NCBI GenBank assembly: GCA_000149265.1
Contig: CH003337.1
Span: forward strand, 63,828 to 127,827
DNA: 64,000 nt
Direction: 5' to 3'
Source of the DNA: Ciona savignyi
Lineage: Eukaryota; Chordata; Ascidiacea; Phlebobranchia; Cionidae
Made by a program: the position numbers and the translations under genes. This document shows positions 23,501-35,400 of this stretch, in pieces (the first letter of the stretch is position 1; each line of letters starts with the position of its first letter). The notes under the pieces were generated by a model. It saw only the letters and a list, made by a program, of their open reading frames with translations. It was not told where the DNA came from and did not search any database.

Positions 23501-26500
23501 TTTATAGCCCCTTTCGCTTTATATTCACGCGTCGGTTTAGTGGCCGCGTTTGGTTATTTCGTAGCAATACCTATTTTGTTTTACATTTTTACATTATCTT
23601 GATATGTTTAAACCCGAACATTTATATCATTTGCATTTGGTGTGTATACTTAATACAGATTCACTATATTTACAGGGGAAGCGATTAAAAAACTAAACTT
23701 AAGTTCTTTCACGCAATTCCTACTCATGGATTGCTTTATAAAGTCGTTTCTGTCAATGCAATTTTAACGCTCTACCTCACAAATATCTGTGTCGCTCGAA
23801 CTCGCAAGACCTTTTCATTCTAAGCGAACGGTTAACAAATTGGAAATTAAGATCTAAACTTATCATGGGTATAAGATCACAGACATATCGTGGGTATAAC
23901 TACGCAGGGATAGTTCGACTGCACTTAAGCTGTATAAAAGCTAAGTGTACTCTACAGTAACGCCTCTCTTATACACTATGCTGGCACGCAATGTCGCATT
24001 TTGGAAACTGTAACTCCGTATTATATATCTTGTTAAGTCACGTGGCAAACGAACTCAGCAAAGGTCGCGATAGGTTCGCACGCGATTATTGTGGTGTCAT
24101 AGTTATTTTCCCAATCCCACAATGACACTTCTCACGAAACAAAGGATATAACGGCACAAACCCCACGCCATCTCTAACTATTTAAAGCGTGCTGTTAAAT
24201 GCTCGCGTGCAAATTCGTAAAACGTCGTAGTTGCTTGGCTACACGCGATGCTGGATTGCGTGAGGCGAGTTGAATCGTGCGACGGAAGCAAATTTGCTTA
24301 ACGTGTTACAGAGATTAAAAGTTTAACTTTTCTCAAGCCAATCCTGTCTGTCACGCAAGCGAAGTATCCGAGTTTGAAATTATAAAAGGAAATCGCGGGT
24401 TCGGCGCCGAGAACTGACGATAATTTATCGTTGTTTGCTTGTCGTAATTGTAATCGCTATGAGGACGACGCGTTTTAATTACGACTGTACTCTCACGCCA
24501 TACTCACTCGCACGCGACCTCTCGCCGTTTCAAATCACGACTTGGGACCACAAAATGTGATCAAAACGAAATCTTAACCATACACTATGGAGTGCTACAA
24601 TCTTCTGACTTGCAGTTTTGTGTCATAACAGGACGTCATTACGCAACCATGGATATTGTTACATCACAATTTAAATAAACTAGAATGATTGATAAAGGAT
24701 ATTATTCCCACACCAATTTTGACATTGGTTTAGGGCACAAATGGCCTGACAGTCTTGAAAATTGTGGACTTATGCTCAAGGGTAGGCTTTAAACTGTTAA
24801 CTGCTGATAAGAAGTCACTTAGCTAAGAATGTTGACCTCGTTGAGTTCATTTGAACTTAATGCCTCAGTGCGAAATTGTTTGGTGTGACATTCTCGGTCG
24901 CATACGCACCTTAGTAAAATATTGCTGGCAGACATTTTATCTGTATTGAATAGGAAACCCAACCGGTGACAGTCTCGGTCACTCGCAAAACACCATTAAT
25001 ACCAAACGAATTGGGTTATTACTCATTTCCCCGAGCCAAGTTGCAGCAATGTACAACTGCTTGCATTGAATCACGCACTACTCTTGGGCTTAGAAAACCG
25101 CAAAACAGGCTCTTTAAACTCCTGTGTATTGATAACGCCCAACCGCGATTTAATATCGTATTTGAGTTGTTTTACGAAGGGCTTTACTTGGGTAATATAT
25201 AGAAGGTATTTGTATACATTATCCTGCATCTGTACGCAATACTCGAGTTTTCAATTCACGGGGATAAACTATAAATATTCTATTCAATTGTAGCGTTTTA
25301 TTGTAATTCGTTGAACATTTGTCTCTTTTCGCGACTAAACAGCAACCAACTAAAAAACACGGTTTAGCAAAGAAGGTAAAAAAATAAAGCAATCAAATAG
25401 ACAACGAAAAAAATGGTGATAACGAAAATTAGATTTTAAACGTGTGATAACTTTTTTTGTCGTTTTTTTGTCGGGTTTTCAATTTTTATATGGAATGTCC
25501 TGTTGAGTGTTTTCATCTTAGAAATAAAATCTAAACTAAAATAGGCAGGTTAAAAAAGTTGCTACTTTTAAAATTAAATTACGATATACAAATAAAACCA
25601 CTTCACATAATGATATTATAAATAGTATCAATTACTTGGTTGTTTTCCCGGTCAAGTAATTAACAGAAATAACCTTCAAAATTGCTAAACACCGTATAGC
25701 CGCCATGTTGAAACTTATTTAACAAATAACATTCCAGAACCCCGCATCTTCCGGAAGTGCTGGTATTGTGACGTCAGCAGAAGTTTTGAGTCGCGAAGTC
25801 AGCCTGCGGTTGCTGGAAAATCTGAACAATACCAATGAGATAAAGGAACAAGCGGATTCAATCGGTGTGATTTTATCTTCCTCTTATCTGCTCTAATGGG
25901 GGGAAATTAAAAGGAGGGAAAGCGGGAAGAATGAAAGGAGGGAAACTGAACACTTAAATGAAGATTATGACATTAGAGTTCATTTTAAACATGGGGTTGG
26001 AATTAGGGTTCGTTCTCGGGTTGAGATTAGTATTTAGGGGAGGGTTTAAATTAGTTTCCATAGATTTAGTGGGCAGTTTCCCTCCTTCCCGTTCCCTCTT
26101 TCCCTCATTTTAGTGTTGCCCGCTGAGATCGTGCTATCTAACGCTCTGTTCATATTTACTATGTTTTGTTTGTTTAGGATATTCACACTCCACACAGTAG
26201 TGTTATGACACAAGTAATCATCAGCTTACTTGCTATCCACCGTTGTGTTATCGGAAATATTGCAGTGTGTTGAGTATGGTGCAGGGATTCCTATAGTTTT
26301 TGTTCACCCCGTTAAACCACGTGGCCAGACAACTTCTGTTTAAGCACCATGCCTTAAAGCTCTTTTATTGAACCGGCCGAGTTTCGATCTTGTAATAGAC
26401 TTGTCACTTAAATCGTTTTAATACAGATTGGTTATGAATCGCTGGCTAAGAAGTCAATTTTTATTTTTGTTTTACCGGCCCAGTTTCGAACAATTGGTGA

Positions 26501-29500
26501 GCCTGTCACTAAAACAGTGTTTTAGAGAGTGGTATATGATTAGGTCGCATTAAACATTTAGGCTACACGACCATTTGAAAACTTAACCAACTTGTTATAG
26601 CGGGTTTCGAGTCCACCACTTTTCGACTGATGGGCAGTCACAAATGATTAAACCGGTTCCAAACCGTATTTGTTTTGTCCGCTGATTTTTTTTATTTTGT
26701 TGTGTTTTGATTCTTTTTTATAACAATATGTGATAATGACGTGTCCACTTATCAGCATTTTGGATGGATGTTTTCGAGAATGAAGAATTTAGAGAAGATC
26801 CGGAGGCTAGGAATTCCCAAGAGCATTTTGAGAGTTTCCAAGAAGAGAGCTCCCATTATGACAGCTTTCAATCGCAACAATCGGATAACAATCAGCAAAG
26901 TGACGACAACACAGAGGAAGAAAAAGGCAATGCAAAAGAAGAGAATAGCAATAATGACGTCACTAAACCATACGTTTTCCCTCCAATTGTTACAAGATCA
27001 GGCATGACCAATCAACCACAAAATGACGCCTCAACTTGTAAGTTAAATAGTAACCCATGTAGAATTATGTGATCGTGTGGCCGAATGGTTAAGATGATCA
27101 ATATATATAATATTATTCAATGATTTTTTTACAAAATCCGTCGTAATGTCGAGTTTTTACATATTTCAGTACATGCGAGCTATATATACTACTGAATATG
27201 CTAATGCAGCAAATACATTGTACGTCTCATTGAACGAAAAATTCTTGACATTTTAGTAGCTTAGTTTGTTAGAGCATCAGCCAGCCGAACGGTGGATTGA
27301 AATACTGGATAACCATATTTTTCAATGCTGGACACTTAATGGACATTGCCGGAACCAAGTGGATTTAATGCGTTGAACAAATGATGTAAAAGTGTCTTAA
27401 TCATATATTTACAACACAAAATAGATTTAGTAACCCAGTGATGGGCCTCGACAATCTTACTACTGCCCGTATGATAACGCTCTTGCGTTTTTCGTCCATG
27501 GAAATAAACATTAACATTCTACCCTTAAACTACACTTGTACACAATTAAAATATTTAAAGTTATGGACCTATAAATAACGTTGATTACAGATTCAACAAG
27601 ACTCCCGGAACGTGGGGGATTTTTGGATGACGTCATAACTCTTCCCCGAAAAGCACTGGGAAGAAAATCAGCTGTGATCAACGTAAGATACAAGAACATC
27701 GACCAAGCAATGCCAACACGAAAGGACGAAGACAGGTCCAAATTATTCTTTAGATATAATTATTTCAAGTATATAGCCACTAAATATAAGTTAATCTCAG
27801 TGAATCGTTTATCTATGGAAAAATTTCAGCGCACATATCAAATTGGTTAAAACGTCCGTCATTTTTGAAGCTTCAACAGAAATACTATCTTTGTGTGTTT
27901 TAACTATCTCTATATATTACCCTTTTGTAGTAGTTGCGCTGTATCGACTTCGACGTATAGTGCGTTGAAAGATAATTCTAGCATAATACAAAAAGCCAAT
28001 ATAACACTGTAATGGAACTAAAACACCCGAACGATTAGCTTGGTTGGTTAGTGCATCTCCTTTCAGCTGAAGGATTGTAAACTTTGTGTCCTTGAGTAAG
28101 GCGGTTAACGAGCATTTCCTAAACATAGTGGATCGGTTCTGTCAAATTTAAAGAACGTCTGAATCATACACAACACGCTGCAATAGCTCCGGTAACCCAA
28201 CGGTGGGCGCGAGGTGATCTGACGATTGCCCGTAACCCCCTTTGTTTTCACCTTGAGAATAAACATGAATATCTAAAATTAAGAATCGTTTCCCCTTTTA
28301 CACCACTATACAAACAGACTCCTGGATAAAGATGCAAGGATTCGGATGTCAGTCGTGAACAGCGCTGTGATAACAACCAGCATCATCCCGCCTCCTCCGA
28401 CTCGTGTCTTCCAAGATGACCCTGTCGTCATCGTGTTCCGCCACTGGAGGGAAGCAAGGGGCAACGTAACGGGTCTCGACCAACCATACAATGCTACCGC
28501 GGCACCAAACAGGACAAGACCGATCATATCCAAGAGCGAAGAGAAGTTGGAATGCGTATATTGGAAAGCTAACTCCGAGTAAGAACTAAAGTGTCAACCA
28601 CCTGTTTAACCACCACCATTTGTAACTATTACTTTTATAATTGACATATCTGACTGAATGCAATATATTGGTAAATACAATATATATATAATACAATATA
28701 ACAATACAGAACGAATGTAATATTTAATAAAATATTGAATGCAAGTTAGGATTGAATGGAACATATTAATGAACGCAATATCTGAAGGAATGTAATATAT
28801 TAACGAATGGAATATAGAATTAAATGTTTACAAATCACTTGTACAGCCAGTTGGGTTAATGGTGATTCGTTTAATTAAAACTTTCTTTCTAAGGCACAAC
28901 GAAGGAGGTGCTTGGTCGACAGATGGTTGTACCGTTGTGGACTCGAATTACACCCACACCACTTGTCAATGTTCGCATCTTACAAGTTTTGCAGTGTTGC
29001 TGCAGGTTATTTGCTTTAAAAATAGTTCAAAAACCATGTGTTATGGTATAGCCATGTTTTATCCCACTGGATGAGAAGGGCTGCAACACACAGGAAATCG
29101 TCAGATTACCTTGTGGCCACTGTCGGGTCACCGCAGCTTTCGCATGTTTTTGTTTTTGTGATTGGGACACTTCAACTATTTTTATTTTTCAAACCAAATT
29201 CCGACTCGGTTAGGGCAACGCTAAGTGACTTGCCTTTAAGGAAACACGACAACCTTTGGCCGCCCTTCATCACTCTAAACCAGTGTTCCGCGGATTAAGT
29301 TGGTACAGGGTCGCACTATAGCCGCACATTATACTTTTTCCGTTTTATTTTTGTTGTGTTGTTTTTTTCTTGCACTCAATGTTTTGCAAATTATTAATAG
29401 TTCTTTGTTTTAATAATGTTACGAGCGCACTTGTCACGTCACAAAGTCGCTAAATAGCACGTTTTTCTAAAAGGCTTTGTGTGCAATTCATCATGGTCAA

Positions 29501-32500
29501 TACTTGTGCAGTCATTCAAACTTTTGAACCGATTTAGATCAGTTTGTCTATAAGGGAAATTTGCTTTTAACGACATTTCTAGGAAATCTCATAGACGTGC
29601 TTCTAATTCTAAGAACAAACTTTTAACATTCTCCTTACTGGGCCGCAGGAAATTACCAAATCTTCACCGTTCCGAAGTGATAGAAAAGGTTGGGGACTAC
29701 TGCTCTAAACGACTGAGCTATAACCGCTGGAAAACAAAACCTCACCATTCAACTAATAAACCAAAACCAAATATTCCCGACATATTTTTCAGATCGTCGA
29801 TTACCATGACGGCGAAGAGTTATCGCAAGTCCACCAACGGGCGCTCTCAATAATTTCAAAAGTCGGGTGCGCGCTTTCGTTTCTAGGTGTGACGGCCATG
29901 TGCGCCGCGTTCATCAAACTTAAGTAAGTGTTACTTTACATGGTTTGTCGAGGTAAAGTGTTGTAAAGGCTCTTGGATATCTATTTACAGCTTTGCACCA
30001 GAATAGGAGAGACTAAATAGGCCCGGCCCAAACACATTGCGTCATGCATGAAATGCAGAAGTGGTCGTTATTGCAAAATTACGCATGGAACAGTAAATGG
30101 CCCGTTAAATTTTAAAGTAAATGTAACAAAGTTTTTTTGTAAAACTATGGGCCCATTAAATGCAGAATGTACGATAATTTCTAGCAGTGAGTATAACCGA
30201 TTGGGCTATATAGCTTTGACCTGTGTCAGCGTATATATGTGTTTTACCGGGTATCTAATTTAAAACGAAGCGAACAGCCAACCAAAACGTAGTAGGTTGG
30301 AAACCAGTTGGTAATTAATCGGTATTGTCCTTGGCCAATTCACTTAGATAACGTTTCCAGAATCCAGAGGTTTAATGGCTTGAATATAACTGTATTAATT
30401 TCTCCGTCATATATAACACACTGCAATAGATCTGCTAACCCTACTGCTATCCAGCACGTAGTAATCAGATGTATTCGTCCCTATTAACACTTCCACCATA
30501 TAGGTTCCATACTGAGAACATGAAGATACATTTTAATCTGGGAGTGGCCGTCGGTCTTGCCGATCTCGTGTTTCTCTTTGAGGAATTCGCCGAGTCATCA
30601 AGAACCGGTTGCGTCATCGTGACGGTGCTACTATATTATTTCAATATGGCGGTGCTTGCTTGGATGCTGATTGAAGGTTCAAATTTGCTTGGTTTTGGCA
30701 TTTAGTGGGTTGTTTAATAACAGAGAAGTACATTTTTTCCACCGAACCAGGTTTGGAACCAATGATGGGTTGGGCACAATGACCGTTTACGTATAAAAGT
30801 CGGTATATGTATAAGTCGCGCTAACCAATCGGCCACACGACCGTACGAAGGAGTACATAGTTGTTTTTTGTACGAGCCAAGTTTTGAACCCATGATGGGC
30901 TCGTCAACATGACCGTTTTTTGTATAAGAGTCGGTATATATATGTATCGGTCGCGTTAACCATTCGGCCACACGACCGTACATGAAGTACATAGTGGTGG
31001 ACAGATTGGGGACCTCGTGCTCAGTGCAACACCTAGTGGTAAAAGATACTCAATACAACACCCAGTGGTGAACCTTAACTAAATAAATAACAAGACAAAT
31101 AGCAAATACCTGATTATCTATGTATTTTGGTAACAAACGACAATATATTAAACGCGTAACTACAAATAATGATAAAACAATAGCTTAGTCTTGATACTAC
31201 ATATCGTTGCCGTGGTACAACAAACCACAGCAAACAATAAAACCGCAGTGTATGGTAACGCACAAAAAGAAATACCACCAACAATTAAATAAAAAGTTAA
31301 ACAATTTATGAACGGAGAACCTACTTAGTTGCCCTCCCTATTTTAAGATTATTTATTTTGTTAAAAATCTAAGTGCTTACACAGATTTCAAATTAGTTTA
31401 ATATTAATGATCAATTTTATTTTTCTTGTCAATATCCGAATTGTAGTAAGATTGTGTTTAATTAAAGCTATAGTCTATTACCAAAAATGTTTTCAATAAA
31501 TATATTTTAAATGAAAATGTGTAAATCTACTGGGGTTCATAAGTCAATGTATAGCACGTGAACATAATGCTTAACCGACATTAAGTTTTTAATTACAAAA
31601 CTAAACTTTCTTTGAAGCGCGTTGTAATGTGCATGAATGATGGGTAAGTCATGTTTGTCTCCGTAAATGGGTAAACGGTACACAAGTATTCTTTTTAGAT
31701 TACCTTGTCTAAACGCCCTTGGGTTATTGAAACAATTGCAGTGTGCTGTGTAGGCCTACGATTTACATGTTCCTACAATTTGGTAGAACCCATTAATCCA
31801 CTGGGTTCGTTGTTAGTTACCGCTTCCCATCGTTAAATCGTCCATGACAAGCTATTTAATGTCCACAGGTGTCCACCTTTACTCGCAAGTTGTGGTCGTG
31901 TTTGTCTCCGCTCGTAGATGGGTCAAGCGATACATGATCGCCGGTTGGGGAATTCCCTTCTTTATTCTCTCAGTTTCAATGGGAATATTAAACGTGAAGC
32001 TTGGGACTAATGGAATGTAAGTAGGATATTCATGTTTGTGGGTGGATCAACGCAGAGGAATTTTGTATCGCTCAGTTTTGAACCCATGATAGGGTCGTTG
32101 CTCGGTATTTGTATCGGTAACCATTCGGCAACATGACCGTACCTACTGCATGTGTTGTGTATGATTGGGACGTTTCAAGTAAACCGACTAGCCAAAAATT
32201 GGTTTCTACGCTTAACCGTTCGACATTTTTAACCAACTGATCTATCCAAATAGCATAAAGTAAAAAAATGTTTTTCATGTACAGTTTCCTGGCTTGCAGT
32301 ATGTAGATATTTTAAACCAATAAGCTTTGGGTTAAAGGGAAAATATTTATTCACTGGTAAACTGCTCAGAGTTGTATTGCTAGATATATCACCAGATTTA
32401 CCATGTTATAGCAACCGCACTTTCCCAGCCGCGGATTTAGATATGAGTATGCTTTCTTATTCTGATTAGCACCCTTGATTTTTAAGTCCCAATGTCCCAT

Positions 32501-35400
32501 AGATTTTATAGTGTCATTGCACTGGATTTATTAATAACATTCCATTCCCCCAGATTACTTTTGCACCATTTTACAGCGAATGAATAATTAATAAATTCCT
32601 TAGATGCTGGTTATCTCCAAGCGACAACTCGATTTGGGCGTTCGCTGCACCGGCCTTGGTTGTAATACTCATAAACACGGTGATATTAATAACGGTGGTC
32701 AAGGTTATTGTGAATTTGGAGCCGGACAAGTCAAACCAAGCAAAGGCATCGAAGCTCAGGTAATATTCAACACGACGGAAAAATAGCGAACGTTCCAAAG
32801 TCTTTTTATTTTCTGCTATTTATTACTAAGGAAAAAATAAACTAAACTAACTAAATAATTTGCACCTTATTAAAAATGGGGAGTTTGATAAATAAAATAA
32901 ACCTTTGTCTACTAAACAACCAAAAATTTAAAATAATAAAATTAAGTGTAATATGTTCCTTTTTGGCTGTGTTTGCCCATTAAGCGTATAGTTTTTGCAC
33001 AAAAACTGACATAAATTTTAATTGTTCGCTCTAGTTTCCTGGGGCCTTGGTCAACGCACTTATCTGACATCGTCTAATAACCTGACGTTTGCGCGATGTT
33101 ATCTGACGATTACCCTTGTAAGAACGCTCCTTTAAACATTCGCGAGTTATTCGACCGATTACTTAGGTGATAACGCTCATTAAGTTTTTCCATTCACCGG
33201 GATAAACATGAACATAAGAAAAGTACATTTTAGCAAAAAAAGTAAACTTAAACTTAAACATACCACTTGCAGGAACGCTGTAAAGGGGAGCATCTTTTTA
33301 TTCCCACTTTTAGGAACAACTTGGCTGTTTGGGCTATTGTCACTCAGTCAGGAACCTTTGCTTTTCCAATGCGTTTTCGCTACAACTAATTCACTGCAAG
33401 GATTCTTCTTATTCGTGTTTCACTGTTTATGCAACTCGGAGGTAAAATTTGTGGCTTCTTCTTTTTTTTATTTTGATCAGTTTTTTTTATTTTGATTAAT
33501 ATAAGTGGCTTCGTATTTTTTATTTTGAATTTTATCTGATCAAAATTAGGGCCTTATCATATTCATTTATTTTGAGCAATACTACTTTTATTTTGATCAA
33601 TATATTTGGCCTTATCATATTTATTTATTTTGATCAATATTTGTGGCCCCACATTTTGTTTTTTGTTAAGTTTTCAATCTTACTTCAAGAATATCAAATC
33701 GTACGCCATGAATTCTTAATCAGAAATTCGAATTTTGATTGACATCGATTTATTAAGTGTAATAAAAAAACAAGCTGAAATAAAAACATAAAAATTTCGA
33801 TCAAGGTAAGAGAAGACGCTCGACGTCATCGTTGGTTTGTGACGTCATCATCCTCGTCAGGGTCGAGGTCACGTGACCACAGGAACCAATCAGGAATGTT
33901 AAGCTTGAACGTAGCCAACGGGCTTCGGAGGTTTAGAAACAGTATCAGTTTTGAATCTCCTACGTCATCTACGGTGTCCAATCAGGAGAGCGATGCTGAA
34001 AATTCAAAATCGAAAAACACAAGAATGTTCGGGGCCGTTTTGAGCTTCTTTCCACAGGTAAGATACAAATATTGTTTAATGCATTGGTAACTGTCACAAA
34101 TATACATTGCATTTGACGGTGGTTGATCAGTCTATATTTCAAATTCAAAAGTCCTAAATTGGAGTTCCCAGGCTGTGGAATTTTTTCAAGTCAACTTGAT
34201 CTTATGGGTTCTATGCGTGTTTCTACATTGCCCTATGCTAACATTTGGAAAAAAATATATGACAAATTTCCAAGTGCGGGTAGGAAGCATTGGAATTGGG
34301 CTGGCAATTGGCCCTTTAATGACAACACCGCCCGGGACATTAACTCCGGGTAACCCAGAAGGTTTATATCATCAAAACAGCTAATTGTCATTACAAACTA
34401 ATATCATCAGAGGGTAACACATCCTTTACCCCCATGTTTCAGGTCTTTATGTCACGACTGCCACCCACTATAAATGAGAATCTCGAACTTGATGAAACAA
34501 TCACCACATCCGGTAGTCCGAGTAGCAAGGGAACTCCCCAAATCGAGAATCGTGTCGCCGATAAAGAAGTTCCACTACCGGGGATGCCAGTTAAGAACGA
34601 CCGATTCATCACCAGTGAAGAGGCGAGTGTTTATACGGGTAGTCCGTCTCTATATTGGTTAGATTATTCATGTTTATCCCCGCCAGACTAACCGGTAGGA
34701 GAAAGATAATACTGTTTATTTTCGCACGTTGATCTTGGTTTTGTTTAAGCTGTTATCAGCAGGGTTCAATCGTTACGTACCTTGCCTGGTTTCCACATTG
34801 CCACTTCTCAGACGAATGTTTGCCGCGCTTTCGCCTGAACTATAGCATATATGGACAAGATAATTTTATTGGCAACGAAACAAGCCTTATAGATAGTCTA
34901 CATGACCCAGTGTTTCTTATTTAGCTGTACAGTTGGTGGAGCCAAGCTGCGTAGTTTTAAAAGCTGTTTCTTTTTTAGAAAAAATACTAATATAGGAAAG
35001 GGTATTAGCTCTAAATCTTTAAGCAAAATTGTGGATGGCTTTAAATCTTTAGACTACACTTAAATATAAATTTGTAAATAAAAGCTTGGTAGAATTTTCA
35101 TTGAATATTTGGTTAACGCTTCACCGGTTACTGCCATGTGAACTTAAAAAGAACAATTTATCCGCGGTATGGCGCTAAACACGTTACATCAAACAGGTGA
35201 AACTGGACAAGCTTCTTGCGGACCACATTTTAAAACAATCGGAGGTTTCATGTAAAGACGAGGAAGATACCAAGATGAGGATGTCCTACGACTCTGGACT
35301 CAACAGCATCGAGAACGAGTCCATGTTGGGTGAGGAAGATGAACAATGGATCAACGGGGACAAAGAAACAAAGAACGAAGAGCAAAAGCCGACCGAGTGA
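10665..35400 (+). CDS. Adhesion GPCR with PAN/apple-like ectodomain
   Basis: Plasma-membrane receptor of the adhesion class. Phase-consistent exons: 10665-10694, 10982-11045, 11336-about 11400 (3' end unresolved), 12901-12939, 13256-13512, 13896-14063, 14377-14508, 25738-25864, 26756-27037, 27591-27735, 28318-28578, 28894-29005, 29793-29923, 30504-30676, 31869-32016, 32604-32759, 33273-33441, 33806-34057, 34443-34622 and 35197-35400. The product is roughly 1,040 residues: signal peptide, Cys-containing segment, PAN-like domain, GAIN domain with GPS, seven TM helices and a Ser/Glu-rich tail. The 11.2-kb intron 14509-25737 contains an antisense P450. The subfamily was not assigned. AATAAA occurs at about 35994. 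The exon 3/4 junction is the one weak link. Confidence 0.85.
11788..12040 (-). repeat. SINE-A copy in adhesion GPCR intron
   Basis: Diverged reverse copy, starting with tandem 'atcctatcctactaggat' and ending near 'cggctgaaatgctacg'. Confidence 0.6.
13010..13155 (-). repeat. Two SINE-B fragments in tandem
   Basis: Two reverse partial copies, each 'tatgtatcggtcg...taaccaa/ttcggccacacgac'. Both lack the B-box half. Confidence 0.6.
14509..15257. other. Intron sequence between nested genes
   Basis: Intron of the adhesion GPCR between its exon at 14377-14508 and the P450 3' end. No feature recognised. TTTATT at 15258-15263 is AATAAA on the minus strand and is the likely P450 polyadenylation signal. 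Confidence 0.4.
15531..20044 (-). CDS. CYP1: CYP1-like cytochrome P450, first exon not found
   Basis: Microsomal haem monooxygenase of the CYP1 type (xenobiotic/aromatic substrates in the known family). Exons on the minus strand: 20044-19852, 19384-19283, 18838-18688, 18371-18159, 17551-17141, 16570-16355 and 15845-15531, with phases agreeing at all six junctions; 533 residues are visible. Landmarks in order: [12 protein letters not shown] proline hinge; I-helix FGAGYDTT; ExxR as YEVLRH; a PERF-like FDPGHF; haem loop [12 protein letters not shown] with the Cys ligand. Trp replaces the usual first Phe of the haem loop. Exon 17551-17141 carries an Asn/Gly-rich insertion before the I-helix. The membrane-anchor exon was not found. 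The gene lies antisense in an adhesion GPCR intron. Tunicate CYP1 genes are known; the exact subfamily is not assigned. Confidence 0.88.
20045..23700. other. Intron/5' region of nested P450, no exon identified
   Basis: It should contain the missing P450 N-terminal exon on the minus strand (ending in phase 1). No hydrophobic leader with a good donor could be picked out. It also contains a forward SINE-A copy at 20255-20505. The rest is AT-rich. Confidence 0.35.
20255..20505 (+). repeat. SINE-A copy
   Basis: Diverged forward copy with 'aagtgtgtctgggcaataaac' and 'ggtaacccgacggtgggcgc'. The tail is degraded. Confidence 0.6.
23710..24517 (-). promoter_or_regulatory. Cluster of ten AhR/ARNT-type (XRE) cores
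   Basis: The XRE core TNGCGTG, on either strand, occurs at 23710, 23985, 24079, 24164, 24203, 24242, 24256, 24352, 24494 and 24511 (start positions). By base frequency alone about 0.4 would be expected in 808 bases. A TTTATA at 23735-23740 reads TATAAA on the minus strand, which would place a minus-strand start site near 23705 with nine cores upstream. That is the layout of CYP1 promoters, which AhR/ARNT regulate. TATAAAAG on the plus strand also occurs at 23933 and 24381, so direction is not certain. Confidence 0.6.
24518..25737. other. Receptor intron, no gene recognised
   Basis: Short plus-strand open frames at 24966-25293 have no splice framework or family resemblance and are not called. 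Confidence 0.4.
25738..29005 (+). CDS. Adhesion GPCR: GAIN domain and GPS
   Basis: Five exons. The first completes the helical part ([20 protein letters not shown]). Exon 26756-27037 adds an about 90-residue acidic, Gln/Asn/Ser-rich linker. Exons 27591-27735 and 28318-28578 hold the beta part, with [13 protein letters not shown] and [11 protein letters not shown]. Exon 28894-29005 is the [28 protein letters not shown]. The HL/T cleavage triad is intact, so autoproteolysis and a tethered agonist starting TSFAVLL are expected. Confidence 0.9.
25903..26115. mobile_element. MITE with inverted G-rich/T-rich ends
   Basis: Begins with 'aaaggagggaaagcggg' purine-rich repeats and ends with the matching 'tccctccttcccgttccc' and 'tagtgttgccc'. 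Other copies: 44478-44660, 54335-54510, and the interrupted one at 62700-62810. The centre contains 'attagggtt'-type motifs. Confidence 0.65.
28028..28270 (+). repeat. SINE-A copy in receptor intron
   Basis: Forward copy ending about 48 bases before the GAIN exon at 28318. It has a clear 'cggtaacccaacggtgggcg' and a degraded tail. Confidence 0.7.
28670..28830. repeat. AT-rich minisatellite
   Basis: Imperfect 'gaatgcaatatattaa' units and a TA run between the GAIN and GPS exons. Confidence 0.55.
29793..33441 (+). CDS. Adhesion GPCR: seven-transmembrane block
   Basis: Five exons: TM1 ([16 protein letters not shown]), TM2-TM3 ending [14 protein letters not shown]4 starting [13 protein letters not shown]5 starting [13 protein letters not shown], and TM6-TM7 ([29 protein letters not shown]). 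WMLIEGVHLY and SLQGFFLF are class B2 hallmarks. The phases agree at every junction. Confidence 0.92.
30735..30985 (-). repeat. Two SINE-B copies in tandem
   Basis: Reverse copies at 30735-30845 and 30862-30985. Each has a B-box complement ('ggaaccaatgatgggt' or 'tgaacccatgatgggc') and an A-box complement 'taaccattcggccacacgac' or variant. Confidence 0.7.
31636..31850 (-). repeat. SINE-A copy, truncated head
   Basis: Reverse copy just before the TM4 exon. It contains 'tttggtagaacccattaatc' and is cut off after 'cactgggttcg'. Confidence 0.65.
33460..33650. repeat. Degenerate tandem repeat in receptor intron
   Basis: Four to five imperfect units built on 'tttattttgatcaatat' plus a 'tggccttatcat' segment. 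It starts directly after the TM7 exon donor. Confidence 0.6.

Noticed and set aside
24966..25293. Two overlapping plus-strand open frames in the receptor intron
   Set aside because: No acceptor/donor framework, no recognisable motif, ordinary length for chance.
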